A stretch of 64,000 nucleotides of DNA, taken from assembly GCF_000420945.1 (NCBI RefSeq), contig NZ_ATVX01000001.1, forward strand, positions 248,001 to 312,000, read 5' to 3'. This DNA comes from Butyrivibrio sp. VCB2006 (lineage in GTDB: Bacteria; Bacillota; Clostridia; Lachnospirales; Lachnospiraceae). The notes under the pieces are model-generated. The model worked only from the letters and a program-made list of their open reading frames with translations, had not been told where the DNA came from and did not search any database. Shown in pieces: positions 15,860-24,171 of this stretch. How positions within the stretch are numbered: position 1 is the stretch's first letter; each line of letters opens with the position of its first letter. A program made the position numbers and the translations under genes.

Positions 15860-17506
15860 ATGGAAGAGATTACTCTTTTAAGCAAAGTTTTCGAGATTTT
15901 AGCCAATAACAATAAGGGAAGTTATGTCTTTTTATCGGATATAAAAACCGGGTATTCCAGGTGGTCTAAGGAGTGCGTGGAGGAATTTGGACTTCCTTCA
16001 GATCGTATCGAAGATGCCGGACTGATATGGGCTGAGCATGTGCATCCTTCGGACAGGGCAAGGTATGATCAGTCGCTTGAGGATGTATTTAGCGGCAGAA
16101 CAGATTCCCATGATTTAGTTTACAGAGCCAGAAATAAATACGGAGAGTACGTAGCAGTAACATGCAGAGGAAAAGTGATACGTGATGACGATAATACTCC
16201 TCTGTTTTTTGCGGGCACAATAATAAATCATGGTATTGCCAGCGAATATGATAATGTTACCAATCTGTACACCAAGGAAAAACTGATTGAAACCTTGGCT
16301 GATTACAAAGAAGACAAGCAAAGATACAACATTCTTTTTATTGGTATTTATAACTTTATAGATATCAATAATGTTTATGGATATGAGTTTGGAAACAAAG
16401 TAATCAAGAATTTCGCAGAAAAACTGTTGGAATACACTGATGATGCCGAGGTCTTTTCAGCAGGCGGCACAAAGTTTGCAGTAGTTTCCACAGAATTAAA
16501 ACTAAGCCAGTTAAAAGAGATATATGAAGAACTGGCTGATTACGGAAGATATTCAATTACTGTTGATGGAACACATGTTGCCATAATGCTCGGGGCTTCC
16601 TGTACGGAAGTTACGAACTTTGCTGTTGATGAGCATACTGTCTTTTCTAATGGTCTTAGAGGACTTGAGGAATCCATGTACGAGAAACATGGAGAAATCA
16701 ATGCCTTCAGTAACAGCCTTATGGATAAGAGCCATGAAAGGCTTGTATTATTAAATGCTCTTAGGAATAGCATACTGGAAGATTGCGACGGATTTTCGCT
16801 TGTATTCCAGCCGGTTATAGATGCAGAAACTGAGTCGTTAAAAGGCGCAGAGGCACTGGTTAGATGGAAAAAGGATCCTTACGGAAATGTTTCTCCGGCG
16901 GATTTTATAGCCTGGCTGGAAGATGATCCGCTTTTTTACGACCTGGGATTATGGATAGCCGAGAATGCAATGAGATTTTGGAAGGAGAATGTTCTGACAG
17001 TCAGACCTGACCTGAACTTGAGCATAAATCTTTCCTATACTCAGCTTGAAAGATCGAATTTCAGAAAAGATTTTGCTAATTTGATAAAAGAGCTGGATTT
17101 TCCTGCTGATAGGCTTAAAGTAGAACTTACTGAGAGATGTACAATACTTGACAAGCATTTTCTTAGAAATGAGATTATTTTCATGAAATCTCAAGGCATT
17201 GATACTATTATCGATGATTTTGGCACAGGTTTTTCGGCTATGGAACTTCTTTTGGTTTTACCTGTGTCGGGAATCAAAATTGACAGGTCTTTTGTCAGCG
17301 GAATAGCAGAGGACATACGTAAACAGGCTGTAGCTGAGGCAATAATAACCTGCGCACAGAAAATGGGATTACACATAACGGTTGAAGGTGTGGAATCGGG
17401 CATTATAAGGGATGCAGTTAAGTCTTTTGGAGCATCATCTTATCAAGGGTACTTCTATTCTGTACCTGTGCCTATAGAAGATTTTGTGAAGCTTCCATTT
17501 ATGTAA
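15860..17506 (+). CDS. c-di-GMP phosphodiesterase with PAS-like, degenerate GGDEF and EAL domains
   Basis: A soluble protein of about 548 residues. An N-terminal PAS-like fold (HVHPSDRARY, residues 1-130) is followed by a GGDEF-type domain whose signature is degenerate (SAGGTKF in place of GGDEF), then a complete EAL domain. The EAL domain keeps GAEALVRW, SINLS, ELTER, DDFGTG, KIDRSFV and EGVE, so it should hydrolyse c-di-GMP to pGpG. The degenerate GGDEF probably acts as a GTP sensor or dimer module. Start choice among GTG 15848, ATG 15854 and ATG 15860 is uncertain; GGGGA suits 15860. An active cyclase is encoded two genes downstream. Confidence 0.88.
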   Translation: MEEITLLSKVFEILANNNKGSYVFLSDIKTGYSRWSKECVEEFGLPSDRIEDAGLIWAEHVHPSDRARYDQSLEDVFSGRTDSHDLVYRARNKYGEYVAVTCRGKVIRDDDNTPLFFAGTIINHGIASEYDNVTNLYTKEKLIETLADYKEDKQRYNILFIGIYNFIDINNVYGYEFGNKVIKNFAEKLLEYTDDAEVFSAGGTKFAVVSTELKLSQLKEIYEELADYGRYSITVDGTHVAIMLGASCTEVTNFAVDEHTVFSNGLRGLEESMYEKHGEINAFSNSLMDKSHERLVLLNALRNSILEDCDGFSLVFQPVIDAETESLKGAEALVRWKKDPYGNVSPADFIAWLEDDPLFYDLGLWIAENAMRFWKENVLTVRPDLNLSINLSYTQLERSNFRKDFANLIKELDFPADRLKVELTERCTILDKHFLRNEIIFMKSQGIDTIIDDFGTGFSAMELLLVLPVSGIKIDRSFVSGIAEDIRKQAVAEAIITCAQKMGLHITVEGVESGIIRDAVKSFGASSYQGYFYSVPVPIEDFVKLPFM

Positions 17507-17524
17507 AGATTGGGATGAATTAAT

Positions 17525-17797
17525 ATGATCAGGACGGAACCGTTAAATAAGAACTACACAATTGATCAGATCAATCATTTGATAGATACAGGCCATGTAT
17601 TCGTAACTCCCTTTGGACTTAACAGGACTTGCTATATTGTGGTTAATCACAAGCCATTCATGGTAATAGCAACAGACATATCTATCAGGGGAGTTCAGCT
17701 AAGCGGAGCATGGTATACATGGGAAGATCTGGCAGCTATGGGAGGGGTTTATGAATCAGAGTTTGAAGCACTTTCTGCAATTGCAAATGGAGCATAA
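17525..17797 (+). CDS. Hypothetical protein, 90 aa
   Basis: A small soluble protein starting 18 bases after the EAL gene, likely cotranscribed. It has a compact beta-rich core (HVFVTPFGLNRTCYIVVN, then PFMVIATDI) and ends with a predicted helix. The ribosome site (GGGATGA) is modest. It is followed directly by a terminator overlapping its stop. I do not recognise a family. Its position between a phosphodiesterase and a diguanylate cyclase suggests a c-di-GMP-linked role, without proof. Confidence 0.7.
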   Translation: MIRTEPLNKNYTIDQINHLIDTGHVFVTPFGLNRTCYIVVNHKPFMVIATDISIRGVQLSGAWYTWEDLAAMGGVYESEFEALSAIANGA

Positions 17798-17824
17798 ACG
17801 AAGGGTGAGAGCTCTTCGTTTTAA
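17796..17824 (+). terminator. Intrinsic terminator overlapping the 17525 gene stop
   Basis: AAACGAAG pairs with CTTCGTTT around a 10-base loop, followed by a T-rich run (TTTTAATTT). Confidence 0.7.
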
Positions 17825-17919
17825 TTTATAAAAAATGTATAAATAATGCATAAACATTGTCACACATATTTTTAAAAGTGCTAAAATTGTTCTTACATTG
17901 GCAATTCGGAGGATAGACT

Positions 17920-19071
17920 TTGGAATACGTCTTTTATTATGTGATGGCGCAAGTGGCAAGTATATTTCTACTTGGTATCGTCCTTTTTAAAATACATAAC
18001 AGCGTCAATAAACAGCTATCACAGGTATATTTGGGGAATCTGATTTTTGTTCTGATGCTTTATTTCGGAGCTGAAATCTTTTGGTCAATCGTTGATGGGG
18101 GAATCATTGCTTCCACCAAACCTTTATTGTACCTATCCAATATTTTTACCTATGTGTTACTTGGTATTGCGGCTTATCAATGGTATTTGCTCTCGGAGGC
18201 AATTCAGAAGAACAAGGCTATAGAGAGTAATGCTACAAAGCTTATTTTGAGTATACCTGTCTGGCTATCAACTATATTGTGTGTAACAGCGTACAGAACC
18301 GGACTGGCATATTATGTAGATGAGAACGGAGCACTTGTAGGCGGTAGGCTTTATGTAATTCTTATCATAGTTCCTTTTGGATATATGATAGCAGCGTCGG
18401 TAAAAGCTTTTGGAAGGGCATTTAACAAGGACAAATATGCAGAGCGAAATCTGTATTTCATGATAGGATTTTTCCCTATCGCACCTATTGTTTTGGGTAT
18501 TGCTCAGGCTGCCTATTGGAGAGCACCATTTTTGTGTTACGGAGCTGTAGCAGCGGTGTTCTACGTTTACACCTCAATTCAGGATAACCTTATTTCTTTG
18601 GATCCGCTTACGCAGGTCAACAACAGAAATCAGATGTACAAATATCTGACACAGAAAATGAAGAATCCTGACCCCGGGCTTTCACTATTTCTTTTGATAA
18701 TTGATGTTGATAAGTTTAAAGGCATTAACGATACATACGGTCATATAGAAGGTGACAATGCTCTGGTTATGATTGCAGATGCAATCAAGAGTGCATGTCA
18801 GGGACCAAGAAACAGATTCTTTGTTTCAAGATATGGCGGAGATGAATTTGTAGTTGTTGCTGAAATGGGATATAGGGCAGAAGCTACATGGCTTGCAGAA
18901 CAGATCAGAACAAATGTAAGAAAGATCAGCGGAGAACACAGCTTGTCATATCCACTTAATGTGAGTGTGGGAATAGCGCAGTATGACTTCTCAGAGCCTG
19001 TTTCAATACAGTCATTCATTGCAAGAGCTGACTCTGATCTTTACAAGCAAAAGAAACTAAACGCCGGTTAA
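17920..19071 (+). CDS. Membrane-bound diguanylate cyclase (GGDEF)
   Basis: A 383-residue protein. About seven hydrophobic segments fill residues 1-220, followed by one GGDEF domain: DPLTQVNNRNQM, IDVDKFKGINDTYGH, RYGGDEF and the C-terminal ARADSDLYKQKK. The active site is intact, so it should make c-di-GMP from two GTP. The inhibitory I-site RxxD expected just before the signature is absent (RNRF in that position), so product inhibition may be weak. The start is TTG, well supported by GGAGGA (17908-17913) and by the lack of a better codon. It ends at terminator 19096. Confidence 0.9.
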   Translation: MEYVFYYVMAQVASIFLLGIVLFKIHNSVNKQLSQVYLGNLIFVLMLYFGAEIFWSIVDGGIIASTKPLLYLSNIFTYVLLGIAAYQWYLLSEAIQKNKAIESNATKLILSIPVWLSTILCVTAYRTGLAYYVDENGALVGGRLYVILIIVPFGYMIAASVKAFGRAFNKDKYAERNLYFMIGFFPIAPIVLGIAQAAYWRAPFLCYGAVAAVFYVYTSIQDNLISLDPLTQVNNRNQMYKYLTQKMKNPDPGLSLFLLIIDVDKFKGINDTYGHIEGDNALVMIADAIKSACQGPRNRFFVSRYGGDEFVVVAEMGYRAEATWLAEQIRTNVRKISGEHSLSYPLNVSVGIAQYDFSEPVSIQSFIARADSDLYKQKKLNAG

Positions 19072-19095
19072 GATAAAAATAGAATTTGAAATAAC

Positions 19096-19130
19096 AAGGG
19101 CCGAAACCATCATGGTTTCGGCCTTACTAT
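19096..19130. terminator. Intrinsic terminator between the GGDEF gene and a convergent small gene
   Basis: AAGGGCCGAAACCAT pairs with ATGGTTTCGGCCTT (one bulged base), a very stable hairpin. The downstream T content is moderate on both sides; it could serve both strands. Confidence 0.7.
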
Positions 19131-19144
19131 TTATCTTAGAGAAA

Positions 19145-19237
19145 TTAGAATAATCTACCTAAAGAACTGACAAGCAGTCCCGCCAGTATGAATCCTGCTA
19201 GTATTGCTATTGCATATATGTATTTCATTCGTCCCAT
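19145..19237 (-). CDS. Very small membrane protein, 30 aa
   Basis: A minus-strand ORF of 30 residues: a basic start (MGRMKYIY), a hydrophobic span (AIAILAGFILAGLLVSSL), then GRLF. The ribosome site AAGGAG lies eight bases upstream of the ATG, and a terminator hairpin follows. The layout of strong RBS, one transmembrane helix and terminator supports a real small protein, but I know no family. Similar-sized proteins modulate membrane enzymes or act as type I toxins. The rest of the 19130-19461 gap holds the promoter at 19375 and nothing else I can name. Confidence 0.5.
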   Translation of the reverse strand: MGRMKYIYAIAILAGFILAGLLVSSLGRLF

Positions 19238-19374
19238 AGCTTAACTCCTTACACTTAGTAAGTAATATTATATAGCATTTGAACGTATTCATTAAAGATG
19301 TAATTTGCAAAATAACTTATACAGAAAATATCAATATTGAAAAATCCTAATCAGCAAAAGAAGTGCATAAAACA

Positions 19375-19383
19375 TGATATAAT
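19375..19383 (+). promoter_or_regulatory. Extended -10 promoter of the beta-helix operon
   Basis: TGATATAAT, a perfect extended -10, identical to that upstream of yggS, lies about 97 bases before the start at 19480. No convincing -35. Confidence 0.5.
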
Positions 19384-19479
19384 TATTATGTATGTAAATC
19401 TTGTTCTCGTTCTTAGAATAATTCATTTATAGGAATCCATTTTAAGCATGGGTTCGCGGACTTGAAGGAGGGGGTATAT

Positions 19480-22200
19480 ATGCAGATATATGTAGCTGGT
19501 AATGTGCTTCGGAGTGGTGATGGAACTGTTAATCACCCATTTAAGACCATACAGGAAGCTGCACAGCTTGCAAATGCAGGTGATACAGTATTTGTTGGCC
19601 CTGGAATATACAGAGAGTGGGTTAAACCGGTTAATTCCGGTACTAAGGATAAGCGAATCACATATATTTCTACCTCAAGATCTGAGGCTATAATCACAGG
19701 TGCGGAAGAACTGCGCGGTTTTGAGCAGTTTGAAAATGTTTGGAGAATCAGAATTCCTAATAGCTTCTTTGGAAACTACAACCCTTACGTGGATACTGTT
19801 CATGGGGACTGGTTCTCAGCTTCTGACAACATTCCCCACACCGGAGATATATATTTAAACGGCAAATCCATGTATGAGGTTTTTGATTTAAATACATGCA
19901 TGCATCCCATGAAAGACAAGAGGTCCTGGGATCCCGGCTTTACAGAGTATGTCTGGTATACAGCCCAGGAGAACGATGAGACCGTTATCTATGCTAATTT
20001 TCAAGGTAAGAATCCGAATATAGAAAATGTCGAGCTATCAGTCAGAAAGGCTTGTTTTTATCCAGAAAAAGAGGGGCTTGATTACATTACAGTATCAGGC
20101 TTTAGCATCAGGTGCGCTGCAACCCAGTGGGCGCCTCCTACAGCTGTTCAGGAAGGTATGATAGGTCCCCATTGGTCCAAAGGATGGATCATTGAGGACT
20201 GCGATATTTGCGAGTCGAAGTGCAGTGGTATCTCTCTGGGCAAGTATTATCAGAAGGGCAATAACAATAAGTGGACCACAAACTGGGTAAAAGATGGAAC
20301 TCAGACCCAAAGAGATGCTGTGTGCCAGGCTGTAAATGATGGCTGGGATAAAGAGAATGTTGGATCCCACATTGTAAGGCGCTGCGATATTCATGACTGT
20401 GGTCAGACGGGTATTGTGGGACATCTTGGCGGAGCCTTCTGCGTAATTGAAGATAACCATATTCATCATATTAACAACAAGCATAACCTTGCAGGTGCTG
20501 AGATTGGTGGAATTAAACTTCATGCTGCAATCGACACCATAATAAGACGTAACCACATTGATCATTGTACAAGGGGAATCTGGCTTGACTGGGAGGCCCA
20601 GGGCACAAGAGTAAGTCAGAACTTCCTGCATGACAACGTGCCACCGGAGGGGACCATCATTGACAATGGTCTTTCCCTTGGAGAAGATATCTTTGTAGAG
20701 GTATCTCATGGCCCGACTATCGTGGATCATAACCTGCTACTGTCGGATATTGCCTGCAGGCTCAGTACCCAGGGAATAGCCTTTGTACATAACTTTATCG
20801 CTGGCTCTTTTACCTATGTTGGAAACGGAACAGACAACGGTGGTAAAAGATTTGCTACAAACAGGTACACACCATATCATGTGCCACATTCTACCAAGAT
20901 TGCAGGCTTTATGACAATTCTTCATGGTGATGCCAGATTCTATAACAACATTTTCCTGCAGAGGAACGTGCGTCAGGATCTTTTGGAGTACTGTGTATCC
21001 AAGGATGCTGATACTATCGACAAGAATAATTTCATCTGCGGAACATGCCCATATAATGCTTATCCGACTGCTTCTGAGTATTTCTCGGGCTTTTATAAGG
21101 GCGCAGAAAAAGATAAGGGTTCCAAGGATCATTACTATGATCACTTGCCTGTTTACATGTCAGGTAATGCATATTTTAACGGGGCAAGGCCCTGCGATAC
21201 TGAGAAGTGCCATGTGGACAAAGACCACAAGATAAGCTTCTATATCGACGAAGAAGAGGGCAGATATACACTTCATACCAATCTCTATGAGTATCTGCCT
21301 AGAAATATAACTATGCCTGTTAACTCTGCTGTTTTGGGAGTTGCCTTTGAACCGGAGGCAAGATTCGAAAATCCTGACGGAACAGAGATAATTTTTGACA
21401 GAGATTATTTCGGAAGGAAAAGAGGCATTAACCCTGTAGCCGGTCCTTTCGAAGAGTGTAGAACCGACAGATTCACAGTACAGACTCCGGGCTTTGGTTC
21501 ATATCTCATAAGGCATGAAGAGAAGGCCAGAATCTCCAAGAAGAATGATGAAGCCGATGAGATTTTAGAGGAGGTAAAAGAGAAGGCGCCTACAATCTAT
21601 GTAGAGCCAACCGATGAAGCTCCTAATCTGGAAGAAATAGAAGAACCTAACTTCACCATAGATGAGGATGAGTTTGAAAACGAAAACAGGGTAAGCGAAA
21701 TAAATTCCAATGTTCTGCTTACAGGGTGTGATGCCTGTGGAATCAAGTTCCCCTTTGAGGGAGGTCTTTTCCAGGTAAGCGACATGTTTGTTAAAGGCAA
21801 TGAAGTCTGGCTATATGATGGCACTAATGAGAAGCTTGTGGAGCTTGATCTTGAATATGGCATTTACCATAACCTGAAAAGATGGTCCGTTGGGGCACTC
21901 CAATCTCTTGATGTGTCTGAAGACCCTAATATTGAGGGACTTGTACGTACGGCAGGAACACTTCTGTGCATTCTTTCTAAGAGCATGACTCACGATGCAA
22001 CAGATACCTGCGATACAATTCAGAGTAAGGTGAATACCGGAATTGAGCCTAAGGGTATCAAGATGAGATTCACACCTAAATATCTGAAATTTATCAGAAA
22101 CAAGAAATTTATATCCCTGGAGGATGTTATCTACAGAATGAGCCGGGGGTCTATGGATGTTGTGACTGAAAGACTAGAGAATACTAAAAAGGAATCATAA
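19480..22200 (+). CDS. Large right-handed beta-helix protein, putative carbohydrate-active enzyme (GH141-like)
   Basis: A 906-residue cytosolic protein. The N-terminus (HPFKTIQEAAQLANAGDTV, then GIYREWVKP) is the classic opening of pectin-lyase-like parallel beta-helix proteins. Repeated beta-helix strands with Asp/His pairs (RRCDIHDCGQTGIVG, IEDNHIHHINN, IRRNHIDHCTRGIW) fill residues 230-420. The overall plan resembles GH141-type fucosidase/xylanase proteins, but I cannot fix the family. Residues from about 680 on form an acidic linker and an extra domain (GCDACGIKFPFEG onward) I do not recognise. No signal peptide is present, so it acts inside the cell. AAGGAGGGGG supports ATG 19480 over the TTG at 19462. 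It leads a four-gene operon with an acyltransferase and an esterase. Confidence 0.75.
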   Translation: MQIYVAGNVLRSGDGTVNHPFKTIQEAAQLANAGDTVFVGPGIYREWVKPVNSGTKDKRITYISTSRSEAIITGAEELRGFEQFENVWRIRIPNSFFGNYNPYVDTVHGDWFSASDNIPHTGDIYLNGKSMYEVFDLNTCMHPMKDKRSWDPGFTEYVWYTAQENDETVIYANFQGKNPNIENVELSVRKACFYPEKEGLDYITVSGFSIRCAATQWAPPTAVQEGMIGPHWSKGWIIEDCDICESKCSGISLGKYYQKGNNNKWTTNWVKDGTQTQRDAVCQAVNDGWDKENVGSHIVRRCDIHDCGQTGIVGHLGGAFCVIEDNHIHHINNKHNLAGAEIGGIKLHAAIDTIIRRNHIDHCTRGIWLDWEAQGTRVSQNFLHDNVPPEGTIIDNGLSLGEDIFVEVSHGPTIVDHNLLLSDIACRLSTQGIAFVHNFIAGSFTYVGNGTDNGGKRFATNRYTPYHVPHSTKIAGFMTILHGDARFYNNIFLQRNVRQDLLEYCVSKDADTIDKNNFICGTCPYNAYPTASEYFSGFYKGAEKDKGSKDHYYDHLPVYMSGNAYFNGARPCDTEKCHVDKDHKISFYIDEEEGRYTLHTNLYEYLPRNITMPVNSAVLGVAFEPEARFENPDGTEIIFDRDYFGRKRGINPVAGPFEECRTDRFTVQTPGFGSYLIRHEEKARISKKNDEADEILEEVKEKAPTIYVEPTDEAPNLEEIEEPNFTIDEDEFENENRVSEINSNVLLTGCDACGIKFPFEGGLFQVSDMFVKGNEVWLYDGTNEKLVELDLEYGIYHNLKRWSVGALQSLDVSEDPNIEGLVRTAGTLLCILSKSMTHDATDTCDTIQSKVNTGIEPKGIKMRFTPKYLKFIRNKKFISLEDVIYRMSRGSMDVVTERLENTKKES

Positions 22201-22204
22201 CTGA

Positions 22205-23470
22205 ATGGAAAAGAGTAACAACTGGTACAAACTGGATAATGCGGCCAAAATTGTACCATCAACTGCAAAAGGCGCAAATACCAGAGTCTTCAGACTTACC
22301 TGTCAGCTGACTGAGCAGGTGGACGAAGACATTCTGCAGCAGGCTCTGGATGAAATTATAGAAGAATTTCCTATCTTTAACTGCGTGTTGCACAGGGGGG
22401 CATTCTGGTATTACCTGGAAGAAAGTGACCTTCGGGAGATAGTGGAGGAGGAGAATACACCGGCCTGTCTTCCGCTGTATATTCCGGGACGTAAGAACCT
22501 TTTGTATAGAGTAAATTACTATAACAACAGAATTAATCTGGAAATGTTCCATGTTTTGGCGGATGGTACAGGAGCATTCATGTTCTTCAAAAATCTTTTG
22601 ACAAGGTACCTTGTGATCAAGCATGGCATAGATGCTGATATTAAGCCCACAGATGAGTTTTCCATTGAGGAAAAAAACGTGGATGCTTTCACGGACTTTT
22701 ACAGCAAACAAAAGGGTCTGAAACAGCTGAAGGAGATGCGTTCAGTCAAGGCTTACCAGTTAAATGGTGAGATTGATGACAATCTTTTGCCTCATTTGAT
22801 TGAGGGCACAATATCTGCCAAGAAGTTCCTTGACATAGCCCATGAGAACAACACTACAGTAGGTGTTATGTGTGTTGCAGTGTATATCAAGGCAATTATC
22901 CAAGGCATGAACAGGGCACAGAGAAGAAAGCATATTGTTGTCAGTGTTCCTGTTAATCTTCGTCAGTACTTCAAATCCGGAACCAGCAGAAATTTCTTTG
23001 GAGTTATCAATATTGATTATGATCCGGCGGATTATGACGGACAGATGAGCAGTATTATCAGCAAGGTTGATAAGGATTTCAAAGAAAAGCTTGCCCCGGA
23101 CAATATTGAGAAAACCATGAATTCCTATGCGGCTCTTGAGCATAATATTGGAATCAAGATGATTCCGCTTCCAATCAAGGATTTAGGCATAGGCTACTTT
23201 GACAGAGCGGCCAAGAAGGGCGTTACAAGTTCGATGTCAAACCTCGGACAGATCAAGATGCCTGAGGAGGTTGCAGATTATATTGAGGGCTTTAGTGCGT
23301 TCATGACTGCAGCAAGCCAGCAGATTACAGTTTGCTCTTACAAGGACAGGCTTACCTTCGGTGAATGCTCACCCTACAAGACTCACAAGAGTATGCTTAA
23401 TTTCTTCAGGTGCCTCACAGAGATGGGCCTGGAAGTAGAGCTTGGAACAAATGATTACGACAAGGAGTAA
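22205..23470 (+). CDS. Condensation-type acyltransferase (alcohol acetyltransferase-like)
   Basis: A 421-residue protein of the CoA-dependent acyltransferase / condensation-domain superfamily. The catalytic HxxxD motif is present as FHVLADGTGAF (near residue 118), preceded by VNYYNNRINLEM. A second-half core (VVSVPVNLRQYF, then SRNFFGVINI) matches the usual bridge region. It starts four bases after the beta-helix gene stop with only a weak ribosome site, implying coupled translation. Such enzymes transfer acyl groups onto alcohols or amines. With a membrane protein and an esterase next door, lipid or glycan acylation is plausible; the substrate is unknown. Confidence 0.8.
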   Translation: MEKSNNWYKLDNAAKIVPSTAKGANTRVFRLTCQLTEQVDEDILQQALDEIIEEFPIFNCVLHRGAFWYYLEESDLREIVEEENTPACLPLYIPGRKNLLYRVNYYNNRINLEMFHVLADGTGAFMFFKNLLTRYLVIKHGIDADIKPTDEFSIEEKNVDAFTDFYSKQKGLKQLKEMRSVKAYQLNGEIDDNLLPHLIEGTISAKKFLDIAHENNTTVGVMCVAVYIKAIIQGMNRAQRRKHIVVSVPVNLRQYFKSGTSRNFFGVINIDYDPADYDGQMSSIISKVDKDFKEKLAPDNIEKTMNSYAALEHNIGIKMIPLPIKDLGIGYFDRAAKKGVTSSMSNLGQIKMPEEVADYIEGFSAFMTAASQQITVCSYKDRLTFGECSPYKTHKSMLNFFRCLTEMGLEVELGTNDYDKE

Positions 23471-23473
23471 AAA

Positions 23474-24139
23474 ATGCAGTATTGTCCTAAATGTAAGGTT
23501 AATATAAGAGGCCGAAAGGCTTGCTGTCCATTATGCCAGGGACAGCTCAAACAGACAGATGGAGAGCCGGAAGCTCCTTTCCCAACTTTGAAAAAGAAAA
23601 AGGTCAGCAGTATAACACTTTTTAAGATAGTTACCTTTTTGTTTATTGCTTCTGAGATTGTGTTTGGAACAATCAACTATATGACTGACGGCAGATATTC
23701 TTTTATCGGCGTTACTATGCTGGGAATACTGGTTGGATGGGCAACTATCGTAACCACTATGTACATCAGAAATAATCTGATCAAAGTTATTACCTTTGAA
23801 GTTATAGTGGCCATAATAGTCGATGTTTACGTAGATCTTAGAACGGGATTTATTGGCTGGAGCGTGATGTGGATGATACCAAGTACGCTATTGGGCCTTG
23901 CTATAGTAACGATAGTTACAGCCAAGATTCTTAAGCTAAGACTTGATGAATACATTCTTTATCTGGTGCTTGATCTTGTGATGGCTCTTTTGCAGATAAT
24001 ATTCATCAGAAACGGTATGAATAAGTTTACCTGGCCCGCAGTTTGCGTGATCATGGTTTATTTGATCCTTATAGCCGGGCTTATTATCTTCAGATTCAGA
24101 GATCTTAAGAGAGCATCGGAAAAAATGTTCAACATGTGA
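23474..24139 (+). CDS. Zinc-ribbon membrane protein (DUF6320-like)
   Basis: A 221-residue protein with an N-terminal zinc ribbon (YCPKCKVNI, then CCPLCQGQL, residues 3-25), a short basic linker, and about six transmembrane segments filling residues 48-210. It starts three bases after the acyltransferase gene, so the pair is coupled. The arrangement of acyltransferase plus this zinc-ribbon membrane protein is one I associate with DUF6320 in Lachnospiraceae, from memory. No enzymatic motif is visible. It may recruit the acyltransferase to the membrane. Confidence 0.75.
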   Translation: MQYCPKCKVNIRGRKACCPLCQGQLKQTDGEPEAPFPTLKKKKVSSITLFKIVTFLFIASEIVFGTINYMTDGRYSFIGVTMLGILVGWATIVTTMYIRNNLIKVITFEVIVAIIVDVYVDLRTGFIGWSVMWMIPSTLLGLAIVTIVTAKILKLRLDEYILYLVLDLVMALLQIIFIRNGMNKFTWPAVCVIMVYLILIAGLIIFRFRDLKRASEKMFNM

Positions 24140-24171
24140 TGATTATCATCAATTACTAGTGGGAGACAACC

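Noticed and set aside
20095..20730. 211-aa minus-strand open frame
   Set aside because: Shadow of the beta-helix protein gene; no ribosome site and no recognisable motif.
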